A DNA stretch of 64,000 nt, from the NCBI RefSeq assembly GCF_026914185.1, contig NC_070571.1, positions 2,728,001-2,792,000 of the forward strand, written 5' to 3'. The position numbers were made by a program, and so were the translations under genes. Shown piece after piece: positions 1 through 10,248 of the stretch. Below the pieces are notes generated by a model. The model searched no databases, was not told the origin of the DNA, and saw nothing but the letters and a program-made list of their open reading frames with translations. This DNA is from Puccinia triticina (Eukaryota > Basidiomycota > Pucciniomycetes > Pucciniales > Pucciniaceae). Within the stretch, counting starts at the first letter, position 1. Each line of letters opens with the position of its first letter.

Positions 1-109
1 ATGTGCCCATGATCTAACTTTATAAGTAAAAACCATGTAGATATATTTATCAAAAATCAGAATACCATCAGATCACATCTATGGTTGATAGTTATTATCA
101 ATTTGACAT

Positions 110-1384
110 TTTCATTTAGGGTAAATCTAAATGCACGCCACTTTTTGACTAGATGCACGCCAAAAAAGTGGTGTGCACGCCTGTACGCCAAAATAAACGG
201 CGTACAGGAGCAGTGCACGCCATTTGTTTGGCGTGCGTAGCCCTGCACGCCAAAAATACTCTTTTTTGGAAGAATTTTGGCGTGCACAAACCCTCCACGC
301 CATTTTTTTTTGGCGTACAGGCGTTGCACGCCACTTTTTTGGCCTGCATATAGTCAAAAGTTGGCGTGCACTGTTTTACATGCAGTTTTTTTGGCGGCAC
401 AGTTGGCCACTGCGCCCCAACGGCATGATGAATAGTGCCTCCGCCACTATGAATAGTGCCAGGATGAATATTTTTCATAGTGGCAGAGCTTGGCGGAGGC
501 ACTATTCATAGTGGTGGAGCTTGGCGGAGGCACTATTCATAGTGGTGGAGCTTGGCGGAGGCACTATTCATAGTGGTGGAGCTTGGCGGAGGCACTATTC
601 ATAGTGGTGGAGCTTGGCGGAGGCACTATTCATAGTGGTGGAGCTTGGCGGAGGCACTATTCATAGTGGTGGAGCTTGGCGGAGGCACTATTCATAGTGG
701 TGGAGCTTGGCGGAGGCACTATTCATAGTGGTGGAGCTTGGCGGAGGCACTATTCATAGTGGTGGAGCTTGGCGCAGGCACTATTCATAGTGGTGGAGCT
801 TGGCGCAGGCACTATTCATAGTGGTGGAGCTTGGCGGAGGCACTATTCATAGTGGTGGAGCTTGGCGGAGGCACTATTCATAGTGGTGGAGCTTGGCGGA
901 GGCACTATTCATAGTGGTGGAGCTTGGCGGAGGCACTATTCATAGTGGTGGAGCTTGGCGGAGGCACTATTCATAGTGGTGGAGCTTGGTGGAGGCACTG
1001 TTCATAGTGCAGAGCTTGGCGCAGGCACTATGAATAGTACATGAATATGTCATTGGGCCGCAGTGGTCACACCCTATTTTGTTGTGCGCAACTGTTCCCG
1101 CCAAAAAAATTGCATTCAACATGGTGCACGCCACTTTTTGACTAGATGCACGCCAAAAAAGTGGCGTGCAAAGCCTGTACGCCAAAAAAAATGGCGTGGA
1201 GGGTTTGTGCACGCCAAAATTCTTCCAAAAAAGAGTATTTTTGGCGTGTAGGGCTACGCACGCCAAACAAATGGCGTGCACTGCTCCTGTACGCCATTTA
1301 TTTTGGCGTACAGGCGTGCACGCCACTTTTTTGGCGTGCATCTAGTCAAAAAGTGGTGTGCATTTAGATTGACCCTTTCATTTA
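110..1384. mobile_element. Mutator-like foldback element with 9-bp TSD
   Basis: The element spans 119-1375 and is flanked on both sides by TTTCATTTA (110-118 and 1376-1384), a 9-bp target duplication of the size typical of the Mutator superfamily. Its ends are inverted copies: GGGTAAATCTAAATGCAC on the left and GGGTCAATCTAAATGCAC as the reverse complement of the right. The inverted arms are about 250 bp long (119-360 and 1120-1375) and are themselves made of alternating GCACGCC and GGCGTGC blocks, so each arm can fold locally. The core is a 31-bp tandem array. No transposase is encoded, so it is non-autonomous. Superfamily assignment rests on TSD length and long terminal inverted repeats only. 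Confidence 0.85.
476..1030. repeat. 31-bp tandem array inside the foldback element
   Basis: About 17 near-identical 31-bp units form the core of the element. The unit contains CACTATTCATAGTGG, a short inverted repeat (CACTAT / ATAGTG), followed by TGGAGCTTGGCGGAGG. Only a few units carry substitutions (GGCGCAGG instead of GGCGGAGG near 770-820, and degenerate end units), which suggests recent amplification or homogenisation. There are no unique spacers. Confidence 0.95.
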
Positions 1385-2142
1385 TGTGGGCCTAATTTAA
1401 CATCTACAAGGGTACCAGACTGTCTAGGAAGTCCTCCACTGTGCTGAATAATGAACCATTCAAAAGCTGGTAATCACAAAGAAGAATCAGCCAAAAAGAA
1501 ATCTGGTCCATTTCCAAACAGCACAGCGCAACAAAAAATTTGAATTGTTTTTGTTCTTGTTAATATGTATCTATATGTACATGATCAAATCTTAAATCAA
1601 CCCCAAGCCAAAAAAAAGAAAGATCAAAAACAGTTAGGCCCAATTTGTCAGCACAATTGGCCAGTTTTGCTGGCCAAGAAGACAGGAAGGATGACAAAGC
1701 CAAGACACTTGATGGCGGAAGGGCAAATTATTTATGGATGACAACAGGGAGGGGTCGGTTCAGCAAGGGAAGGGTGTGCAGGACGGTGATGGTGGTGATG
1801 ATAGGATGGCAGAGGTGATGGGAAGCGGGAAGAGTACAGGGCAACGAGGAATGCACGGGCGCAAGGAAGAGGAGGAGGCAAGCAAGCGAGGGGGTCGAGG
1901 CGAGAGCGCGCGCGACTGGAGCTTCCGTGGCCGTTGTTGGTCAGAACATGAACCCTCGGGCGGGGTGTACACTGCTGCTACGTACTGCTATATCCGGTAC
2001 ATACACATAAGGATGGAGACCAGGCGGGGCCAAACACGGAAGCCATCCGAGAAGGCTCAGGCCCCCACGAGGGGGGGGATCAATTTTACTGTTTGAGAGT
2101 TGCGAAGAAAGCGGGGGGGAGGGGAAGTAAGCACTCCGAGGA
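1385..2142. other. Intergenic, no gene recognised
   Basis: AT-rich to about 1720, then GC-rich. The open frames at 1734-2096 are low-complexity (Glu/Arg/Gly or Pro/Ser) and have no family features. The GC-rich part lies just downstream of the minus-strand Sel1-repeat gene and may be its 3' region. Confidence 0.5.
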
Positions 2143-2900
2143 TCACTGGGAGGGGAGGGAGGGGGAGAGACGGACCTTGTCTTTCCAGACCCACTGCGAG
2201 CCCGTCATCTCCACGCCCTGGTTGGCCGCCATCCGGTAATACTTGGCTGCCAGCTTGAGATCTTCTTGGTGCCCTTGCCGTTGGCGTTGCAGAGCCCCAG
2301 CTCTGCCCCCCCCCCCCCCCCCCCCCCCCCCCATCCCACACACAAACAAAGAAAACAAACACAAATTGGGTGTCAGCTGGTTGTGTGTGTGGCTCTGCGC
2401 CGGACGCCGGGGCTGGAGCAGCACCAAGGCCTCGCTTGCAAGCCAACGTACCTTGTTGGGCATCCGGGTCGCCCAGCTTCGCCGCCAACTCAACGTCATA
2501 GATCACCTAAAAAAACACAACGTCCGAGGGGTCAAAACGGCGAGACTCAAGGAAAGAAGGGGGAAGGAGAGACGGACAAGCTGTTTATCCTTCTTGCTCC
2601 CCCAGCCGCGCAGGAAGAATTGGCCGAGCTCGTAGATAGCGAGGACGAGCTCGGACTTGCGACGTCGTCTTTCTGTTTATCGAGGGGGGAGGATGATTTC
2701 GCCGGGGAGGCGGGGATCCCGGAGGGGTTGTTGTTGTTGTTAAGATGGCGGGACTGGTTGAGGTCTTTGATGACGGACTCAGCAGCCCCAGCCGTGCCGG
2801 AGGGAGAGGTCCCACATGGGCATGCCGGTCCCACACCCGCCGCCCTGCCAGGTCGCACGCTCGAATAGCCACGCTGAGCGCTCCAGGTCGGTCTGCTTGT
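2143..2900 (-). pseudogene. Sel1-repeat (Skt5/Dsf2-like) protein, frameshifted 3' part
   Basis: Three minus-strand exons can be read in order. The first, about 2660 down to 2578, encodes a segment containing AIYELGQFFLRGWGSKKDK. The second (2506-2452) has a TTTAG acceptor and a GTACGT donor and encodes ELAAKLGDPDAQQ. The third (2302-2143) encodes LGLCNANGKGTKK and then DLKLAAKYYRMAANQG, ending near TGSQWVWKDK. These are classic Sel1-like repeat signatures (tetratricopeptide-like solenoids that scaffold protein complexes). The TGSQWVWKDK tail resembles the C-terminus of fungal Skt5/Chs4 or Dsf2-type proteins; this subfamily call is inference. A missing base near 2261-2265 shifts the frame between GTKK and DLKL. 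Further upstream (2741-2900) LRHGWG-type repeat text appears in a different frame and meets a stop. Either the gene is decaying or the assembly carries indels. Confidence 0.7.
2306..2332. repeat. Poly-C tract, 27 bases
   Basis: An uninterrupted run of 27 C lies inside the predicted last intron (2303-2451, minus strand) of the Sel1-repeat gene. On the coding strand it is a G run ending just before the CAG acceptor, an unusual replacement for a polypyrimidine tract. Homopolymers this long are error-prone in assembly. Confidence 0.95.
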
Positions 2901-3836
2901 GCGCCCGCCTGCAGATAGTCCGGCCCTTGGCCCGGGCCAATCAAAATTCAGGCAAGTTTTTCGGCATTGGCTCGAACTTCGTGTTTGCATTGGTGGGCAA
3001 CGTGACCATGAAGGAAAAGACAGCGCAGACGACGAAAGACTGGCCCTCCAGAAATGATGATGGGGCGAATCTTTTGAAGAAAATGATTGTTTTTGGCAGG
3101 GTTCGGATGATGCCATCTTAGCGCCAACACCCCGGTTAGGAAAAGCTGTGTGTAACGAAAGCATAAACAACATTTTCAACCCTTGAGATTGTCGAGATAG
3201 CCAACGCAATTTCTGGGCAATTCCACAGTAATTTGAGTTTTGGAGCATGAGCTTACATACGATCTCCGTGGACTTTGAGATCGCCGGTCGCGCCTTATGT
3301 CGTGCGCCGTGGGGCTGAGTGGGTACATAAACCTAAAGTGACCGAAGTTGTTATCTCCCCTGTCACATCTTCTGTTGTTTTTGTTGTTGCTCTTGCTGTT
3401 GGGCGGAGTCAAAGGTCAGTTTGCGGGGCTCACCTACCCGAGCCAGACGCCAGTCCAAGCGCTGCTGCTGCCGCCGACAAGCGGCGACCCTGGCCAGGCG
3501 TACTGGGCCGAGCTGGATGTAAATCGAACTAGTCAGAAACCAGATGAAGAAGTGGGCCGTACCCTAGTAGTAAGGGCCAAGTTGACCAATGACTCACATC
3601 CTCGTCATGACACGGGCCGCGGCGACCGTTGGTCAAGATACAAACCGGATCCGGAATGGCGGTGGCGTGATGGCTTGAGGGGGCTGCTTGTGTAGTGTCA
3701 AGGCAGGGGGAACGGGCGTCGACATGGCGGGCGTTGCCAGAAGTCCGGTTGCAAGGAGAGGAGAGGGTTGGTGAGAGGGCAAGATTGGGGAATACTGGCA
3801 AGCTGGTCTATAAATACCTATGCAATGGCATCATTA
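2901..3836. other. Probable 5' part of Sel1 gene; no clean exon
   Basis: Minus-strand frames carry Ser/Gln-rich stretches (for example a segment with a Gln run near 3360-3420) of the kind seen in the disordered N-termini of fungal Sel1 proteins, but no continuous exon could be set. On the plus strand 3348-3532 has a Leu-rich start followed by a plausible mature sequence. I regard it as a shadow of CAG/CTG repeats. Confidence 0.3.
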
Positions 3837-4262
3837 TTTCCTCAGGCGACTCTTGTGCTGTACTTCCAGCTTGAGGGTCGTCTCACCCTTGTCCGCTGTT
3901 GCATTTGCGCAGTCCGGCGAGGGATATTCGTTGACCCCCCTGTGCTTTAGGGCTGGGGGTCTTCTTCCCAACGCTTTTTAACCCTGCCAGACAGGGATGG
4001 GCTTTGGGCCACGGTGTGTCAGCTTGCTGCGCTGGGTGGCTGGGTGCGGGACTTTTTTTTGTCATTTTTGTTGTATGGCCTGCTTTTATTTTGTGTATTT
4101 CTGGGATTGTAGGTTGAATTTGGCCCTCTGATTGCTTTTTTTGTAAAAGGGGGAACCTTTGATTTTTTTTTGTGATTTGTTCAATTGCAGGGGGAACCCT
4201 TGGATTTTTTTTCTACAAACCTGAAGCTTTAATATACTTGGATTGGACAGCAGAAAGAGAGA
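3837..4262 (+). repeat. Dispersed repeat R1, copy 1
   Basis: Shares a long ordered series of blocks with 18420-18815: CTGTACTTCCAGC, a TCCGCTGTTGCA block, GACAGGGATGG, GGGCCACGGTG, CAGCTTGCTG, GGTGGCTG, repeated GGGGAACCCTTG blocks and finally GCTTTAATA-ACTTGGA. It has no coding capacity. The AATAAA-like end and T-rich tracts suggest the 3' part of a non-autonomous retroelement or an LTR fragment, but no target duplication or partner LTR was found. Confidence 0.7.
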
Positions 4263-4389
4263 GAGGTATCAAGCGGCTCAGAAGTTCAAGGTGCTGAACT
4301 AATTTATGGCCAAAGCGTTGATGGACTCAATAATTGTTGAAATTATTCTCAGCTGAAACTTTGCTTGCCTGGTATAGGATTATCCGCTA

Positions 4390-4745
4390 TCAATCACCAT
4401 CGCCAGTAACGAGTACATGCCATCAAAGCTGATGCCAGTCATTCCGAAAGCGGAGCTCGCGAAGCCATTCAGCAAATCCCAATCAACAACGCTACAGTCA
4501 AGGATCTAACTGTGGAGTTCATTCTTCTGTGGAGATGAAAGCCAATAGTTCAGAAACCTTGGTCACAATCGACAACATCATAGATTTCATTAAGCTGGTG
4601 ACTTACTTGACCTTGTAAGAAGGTGTTACTCAACAGATCAAAATGTTCATGGCAGGCTTCTTGATGTTCCCAATCTGAGATCTCAAGAGCTCCGCGCCGC
4701 AAGAAATCATCAACATCTTTGGAAACACCGAGTCGGAACATTGGT
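4390..4745 (-). pseudogene. Unrecognised gene fragment
   Basis: Two minus-strand stretches read like real protein. One (about 4741-4612) contains GVSKDVDDFLRRGALEISDW and ends at a consensus donor, CAA|GTAAGT. The other (about 4500-4390) contains WDLLNGFASSAFGMTGISFD and ends in a stop. The frames do not join cleanly across the predicted intron (acceptor near the CTGTAG at about 4495). I do not recognise the family. It may be a remnant or part of a larger gene whose upstream exons (4746-5300) I could not identify. Confidence 0.35.
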
Positions 4746-5600
4746 CAATTGAAGGTACATTATCCGTTCCCTGAATTCCAAGTTTTGTCATACCTGTTAC
4801 CAACTTTTTATCCATCCCTATTTTTCCAATCTAACTTTGACATCTGCCATGCGAGCTTATCATGGTTAAAATATGCATTCTGCCGCTATTCTGGGCCTGA
4901 TCAAAATCATGTTATCATAAGACATTCCATTGCACCGCCATTTTCTGCAGTCCATCACTGGTTAGTCAAAAATTGTGTCCACTCAAAAGCCATTGAGTTT
5001 GTACTGATTTTTATTCTCACTAGATCAGGTGCACCCCAATCAATGGTTTCTGTGGCTTGCACCCCGCTTTAAAGGTAGTTTGCAAGGCCGCTTAACCAGG
5101 GCCCTCCCCAGGAAAAATATCTTCCATCCCTTATGATACGTGTTAATGTTAATCCCTCTTAGCAGAAACTGGCAAGCACCTGAAATATATGGATGTATGG
5201 ATACTGTTGAATCCTTTAGTACCTTAAACTAACCAAGTATTCAAGTCAAGACTTGGGTGCTGAGAATCTGACCATTGTCATAGCAGAGGGTGCTGATTCC
5301 TTCCATCTTTCATGAAGCTTGCGCCTTGGTGAAGGTAACCAAAAGTTGGTTTCAAAAAAAGTATTTTCATCCTCTCTCCTGCTTTATTACTTTGTTTTAC
5401 AACATGTTTAGGTGGGTTATGTAAATTCCTTTGAAATGCAACCATATGATAAAATTTTAATCATCAACATATTACTCATTTGTGTCTGGTAGAAATCTTA
5501 GCTGAGCATTTATTCTGTCTTTTTACCCCTTAGGATCCAGGCTCTAAATCACAAGCAAATGGCAACATCATCATCCCAGTTTCAATCCTGAGTCCTACCC
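4746..5600. other. No feature recognised
   Basis: AT-rich sequence with short random frames and no repeat visible elsewhere in the window. Confidence 0.4.
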
Positions 5601-5609
5601 AAGATTAAC

Positions 5610-5656
5610 TAAGCCTCTCCAAAGAGGTGTGAAGTGTCTCCAAAGGAGAGACTTAG
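5610..5656. repeat. Hairpin module (AAGCCTCTCC type)
   Basis: TAAGCCTCTCC at the left is matched in inverted orientation by GGAGAGACTTA at the right, with an inner AAAGAGG / TCCAAAGG core. It is a member of the recurring palindromic module described in the findings. Confidence 0.7.
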
Positions 5657-5787
5657 GACTAAAGTCCCATTGTTGGCCTGAGGCTGATGGGTTTTTATGC
5701 AGAAAATAAAGTTTTTTGTTGTTACAGGTTCAAAGGGAATTTTGGACAATTGGCTGGGAAGCCTCAAGCCAAATATGGGAGATTGGG

Positions 5788-5845
5788 CACAAGTCTCTCC
5801 TTTGGAGGTCACTGTGCTCCCCCAAGGAGGGACTTGTGCTAATTT
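5788..5845. repeat. Hairpin module (AAGTCTCTCC type)
   Basis: GCACAAGTCTCTCCTTTGG is answered by CCAAGGAGGGACTTGTGC, an 18-19 bp stem with two mismatches around a loop of about 15-20 bases. Same module as at 5610. Confidence 0.85.
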
Positions 5846-6259
5846 TGAGTCCTACCTTGTGCTGTTGCAGACATCCCTTTTCTTGCTTGTACTCCATTCC
5901 CAATGGGACAAGAGGAGGCAACCAATTGCAAAACATCCTTGACCCAAGCATACCTGACGCTGGCACTTCCTCAAGCCATATAAATCAGATTATGTGTTGG
6001 GTTTACAGTGGGTAGTGGGGGACGTGAACTGTGTGGGTGGTGGGATGGCCAAGCTTGACAATTGGGGGGGGGGGGTTGAGCTGGAGTTGCAGCACAATCT
6101 TTAATCTGCAGGGAATGTGGGGTAATCTGGGGGGGTGGTGCTGCTTGAGTAACAATGGGATTCCAGGAACCTTCTGGTTTCCAATTCATGGGTGTGGGGA
6201 GGGACTGGGCCTGGCCAGAGTTTTGTGTTTGCCAGTGGGAACTGTCATGATGGAGACCA
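5846..6259. other. No gene recognised; G-rich tract
   Basis: Includes a run of 12 or more G near 6064-6076. The open frames on both strands are low-complexity. Confidence 0.4.
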
Positions 6260-6345
6260 CAGAATCATGAGGTTGTAAAAATCTAAGTTTATTAAAACCA
6301 CAGTTTTGCCAAAAAAAAAATCAAGGGTTCCCCCTATATACAAGC
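6260..6345 (-). repeat. Dispersed repeat R1, inverted 3' fragment
   Basis: Read on the minus strand, GGGGGAACCCTTGATTTTTT precedes TTTTAATAAACTTAGA, the same order as the 3' ends of the copies at 3837-4262 and 18420-18815. Only the terminal part is present. Confidence 0.6.
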
Positions 6346-7089
6346 AATCAAAAAAAAGAAAGTAAAACAAGCTAAATTAATGAACAAACAAACAATACAA
6401 ATCTTAATTGAAACATATCTACAAAAAAAGCAAAGGATTTAACGAACTCCCAGCCTGTGACATGCCACAGGTGAAAAGAGACCGGTGTTAACCCGCTCAG
6501 CCTGGCGCAAGTGCGTGGGGCAAAAGTCGGGGCTGCAAACCCCTCAGCCGATTGCAAGTGCAATTAGGGAGCGGGAGGATCACCACCAGTGCTCTGCAAA
6601 TGCAAGAGCAGGGAGGATCACCTGGGGCATGAACCTTGGTGCAGTAGAAGGCCCCTTATATACTGAAGAAGCTGTGATTGCAGAGCGCACCATCATCACC
6701 TTGGCCCAGGATGGCCCAGAAAGCCACAAGCCACTGTGCCCGTTGCCAGGTGAATACAGTGATTCCTTGCTTGTATGTACAGCCCCTCTCACTACCCCTA
6801 AGCCAGTGCCACGGCAATCAACAAGGTACATACCAATCTGGCAGGGAGTCGAGCGCTTTGGGAGTCTCGCCAACTGCTCTGTCAATTTTCTTCGCCTAAT
6901 ACGACCGGCCTTTGTGGCCTTCAATCTAAAGCCGCCTGCGACCACCACCTCTGCGATGCAATCCGCGCCCGCAACATATTCCCGTCTGCCACCAATTTCA
7001 ACTTGGCCCATCCCGCCGTTCTTGTCAAGACCTCTCTCAGAATATCAAAAATTCTTCGCGCTCCATTGACCACTTGCTCGGCATCCCAA
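6346..7089. other. Possible extension of ketopantoate reductase relic; otherwise no gene
   Basis: A 143-codon open frame (6580-7011, minus) and a shorter one (6921-7118, minus) overlap in different frames. Neither shows family motifs. They may be decayed 3' sequence of the neighbouring pseudogene or chance openings in GC-rich DNA. Confidence 0.3.
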
Positions 7090-8290
7090 CCAAAAACCCA
7101 CCTGGCCCATAATCTCAACTACCTCAGCTCCATTGGCGCTGGCACAGCTGCTGCTTTCATATCTTGTCGTAAGTCTCTAGAGGCCTTCAGTAGGTTGATC
7201 TTGTCGGTTCGGGTGGGGTACATGATCTCAAACTGAAGCTAATTCACCCTTTGTAGGATCACTTCGGTCTAGAGCGGCCGACCGGCTTCCCAGTCAAGCA
7301 ACATCGAGGGCTTGATGGTCGCCCACTCACCGGCGCGCTCCGTCGACCGCAAGATCTGCTCTATGCTCGCAAACTCGGCCGGGAACTCCGCGAGCCCAAA
7401 GATTTTCAACGCTGCCCCAAATATCTCCCCCATGCATCCCGCTAAATGCTCCTGCAGGCCTCCGTCTTTCACCATCTCTGAGGGCGCCATTCCACCGGAC
7501 AGGATCAAGGTCGGTTTCATGGAAGTACTGCATTTAGTTTTTTCATGTTACATCTTCTTGTCAGTCCCATCTGATCTCCTCATAGATCTGCGAAGGGGTC
7601 TGATGGACTGACTTGATTTTTAGTTTGTGCCAACGAAGGATCTGGAGCTCTCTTTCGCCATAGATCTTAGCATCGTTGATCTGGCCGTGCCGAAAAAGTT
7701 TGGCGTGGAGCTTGAGCCGAGTTTGCGAATGGAGCGCAAGTTGAGAGGCGACTGGAGGATGGGGATGGTCGAGATAGGGCCCGATACTGATCCGCGTCCA
7801 TTGGTTATGTCTGACTCAGCCCGGCTGCAGCTGTTCAGCATTGACGACAGTCACGGCGCTGAGGATGAGGACCTGGGGGTGTCTCTGACAGTGGGCATCC
7901 TCGAAGCCGATGCCGTTTTGGATGAGCACCAATGTCGGAGGATGGCGGCCGTCGTTGGGTGTTTTCAAGAGAGGCGCGAGGAGAGCAGGGTCATCAACCG
8001 GTCGGGCAACACCTTTGTGCAGAAAACCACAAAATCCCAGCCGGATCTGCGTCCGGTTCCAGTTCCACTAGCGGGCCGAGCTCGTCGGCCCGCTTGACCA
8101 ACTCGAACACCCGCGTTGGCCGGACCCTGTACGTGCCATATGTTTGACTCGAGATCTTGATGCCCTCTGTCTGAAAGGCTTCTTAGTTCGACCGGCAGAC
8201 AAAAACACCTTCGCCTCCGCCTCGGGCCCGTGTAGACGCGATCCGTAGAATGCACCCACTGCTCCCGCGCCAACTGCGCATGTCAATCAA
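7090..8290 (-). pseudogene. Ketopantoate reductase family (PanE/ApbA-like) pseudogene
   Basis: The minus strand carries the whole fold in pieces. The N-terminal NADPH motif VGAGAVGAFYGSRLH is at about 8275. A VCRSN..EAFQTEGIKI strand follows, then DFVVFCTKVLPD, then VLIQNGIGFEDA and ILSAVTVVNAEQ, then TRISIGPYLD, ERELQILRWHK and, after an intron (about 7626-7533), SMKPTLILSGGMAPSEMVK to KPSMLLDWEAGRPL. These match ketopantoate reductases, which reduce 2-dehydropantoate to pantoate in CoA biosynthesis. Breaks: an extra base just after the likely ATG, a frameshift between VFL and VCRSN, a TAA replacing the Tyr of N-Y-E, a further shift before WDFVVF, a TGA after LQPG, and a TAG after AGRPL. With this many lesions it cannot make the enzyme. 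Fungi often carry several paralogues, so it need not be the biosynthetic copy. Confidence 0.85.
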
Positions 8291-9002
8291 CCATTCAATG
8301 GGTTGTAAGTTTCTGGGATAAGGTATTTACATCTTCTTGATAAACAGTGTGTGTGTAAACTGACCTATGAGTATATTAGTCTGAAAAGCTACAATGATCC
8401 ACTGGAAAACATTCCAGGCAAAAAATTTCCTTTTGCCTACCCTTGGCCTGTTGCTTCTCAGCTTGAAGATAGGCCTGGTCAAACATCTAGCAAAACAGGA
8501 TATGAATCTCTCTCTCTCTCAGACCGATCTCATTCCCAAAATCTTCATCACAAATCAGACGGGGTGCAGAAGGCATGAGTCTCTGCTGGGCTAATTAGGT
8601 GCTAATTCAACATGAGCCCCAGATGGAGATCAACAAAACCCAACACCATAGCATTCACAAGAGTTGTTTGAACAATTTTTTTCCCTAATATTGAAGATCC
8701 ACAAGGATCATTTGTATTGTCCTGCCACCAATACTCCAATTAGCTAAGGGCAGGGAATTGATTGAGAGCACATCAGTGACAGGGCCCAATACACCATGAG
8801 ATTGTGAATTTCATGGTTCACTTGTTAATTGAGATGATGAGCAGTTAAGCAGAAGTTGAGAACAACTCAACTTGAGGGTCAAGTATGATTGGGGACAGTT
8901 TGAAGTGGAGATCTACAAAAGAATGCAACTCAAACATTTGGAGATCATATCTTTGGGGTTTTGATTTGGTCAGGGGGGGCTGTAAAGGTTGGACCCCTGA
9001 AA
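8291..9002. other. No gene recognised
   Basis: AT-rich intergenic DNA with short unrelated frames. It is probably the body of a Helitron-like element, because a candidate 3' terminus follows at 9032, but no 5' TC end was found. Confidence 0.4.
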
Positions 9003-9148
9003 GTGCAGCGGCGTAGCCGCCTTGAACTCTAGTTGTTTATAAATAGTTGAAAACTGTTTGGGCCTGGGTGGGCTAAACAACAGGAGATGGAAATGTGGGA
9101 GGAGGCGGTTTTTACACCCTGCAGCGGCGTAGCCGCTTTGGACTCTAG
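9003..9148 (+). mobile_element. Two Helitron-like 3' termini in tandem
   Basis: Two copies of GCAGCGGCGTAGCCGC (9005-9020 and 9121-9136) form a GCGGC-GTA-GCCGC hairpin. Eight bases after the stem comes CTAG, followed by T (CTAG at 9029-9032 and at 9145-9148). A short hairpin about 8-12 nt before CTRR and insertion before T are the defining features of Helitron 3' ends. No Rep/helicase ORF and no 5' TC end are visible, so these would be non-autonomous or truncated copies. Confidence 0.5.
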
Positions 9149-10248
9149 TCTTATTTAAAATACGGGTCCCAAGTACTAGTGACTGTTTCAGCCAGTCCTC
9201 AGGACCATTAGGGAATTATATTCCCTCATGAATAAGCAAACAACCTCACCCAAGTGATGACATATGCTTGAAAAAGGTTTAAAGACAGGGACCCTCCTGG
9301 AAGGATGGATCCCCAGATTATTACAAGCCAACATGTAGTCTCAAGATTTCTACCAAGACCAAGCAATTACAATGCGGTGTTGTGATTGGGGCTTTATATT
9401 CTCTCTGATATTCTTTCTCTTTTTCCTTACTTTCCACAACATCTTTATTCATCTCTTACTTCAACATCTTCTCATCTCTCAGCCTTTTTACTTACGGATG
9501 TACTTTGTGCACTGCAAAAAACTCGTCGCGCACTGTGCAGTGCGCGCATTTCCAAACACTTCGCGCACTGCGGGTGAAGGAGGCAAGATTTTCAAGTTTT
9601 TTTTTGACGAATCCATAGAAGGCCCTTTAATTGGTCTCTGTGAATTTTTTGGGAGTTTTTTGAAGCTCCCTTGTATGCTGTAAAAACCCATTAAGAATCA
9701 AAAAAAAGTACAGTCATTTGGGGACCTGGAATTCATCTTCCCACAGGGAGAAAATTCCAAATAACACCAGGGAAAAATTGAGATAACCTGAGGGCAGGTG
9801 ATGTGAAGAAGACTCTTGTTCAGTCTCCAATCATACTCCAAAAACCATTGAGTGGGACTCCCCAATGACCACAAAGGGGCCATTGTTTTGTTAGTGGAGT
9901 CTTGCCACAGTAGCTCAGGTGTCTGAACATGTTTTACTCAATGTCACCTGCCACCAGCTGTCATCACATTTTACCTGGTGTAATTTATTGAATCATGGCA
10001 AACATATATTTAACTGTTTCAGAATTTTTTGGCTACTTTGTGCAAGAATGAGGCTTTCAAAACTTAGGAAATTGCACCACTTTAACAGTGTGCAACAAGT
10101 TTTTTGTAGTGCACAATGATTTCTCATGGAAAAATCCAATAAAAATGGTATTCAAGCTCTTGTGTTGGCCAGACCATTTGATCTTTATGACAGGTACAAA
10201 CAAAAACTATTTGCACAGAATCTACAAGTGTAACTAATGATAGATCAA
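9149..10248. other. No gene; imperfect inverted repeat at 9715-10000
   Basis: A hydrophobic 103-codon frame (9372-9683) is overlapped by GCGCACTG/CAGTGCGC hairpins near 9527-9570 and looks non-coding. At 9715-9800 and 9925-9995 the sequence is imperfectly inverted (CACCTGCC...CCTGGTGT blocks on opposite strands), as in a degenerate foldback MITE. Confidence 0.4.

Noticed and set aside
476..1030. CRISPR-like array
   Set aside because: Units are contiguous with no unique spacers, and the context is a eukaryotic foldback transposon.
3348..3695. Plus-strand secreted protein with Leu-rich signal
   Set aside because: The hydrophobic stretch comes from a CTG/TTG repeat, the frame overlaps the likely N-terminal region of the minus-strand Sel1 gene, and nothing family-like follows.
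6580..7011. 143-residue minus-strand protein
   Set aside because: High-GC open frame in conflict with overlapping frames; no domain, probably relic sequence next to the ketopantoate reductase pseudogene.
9372..9683. 103-residue membrane protein
   Set aside because: Hydrophobic by AT/T-richness and overlapped by hairpins; no conserved features or splice sites.
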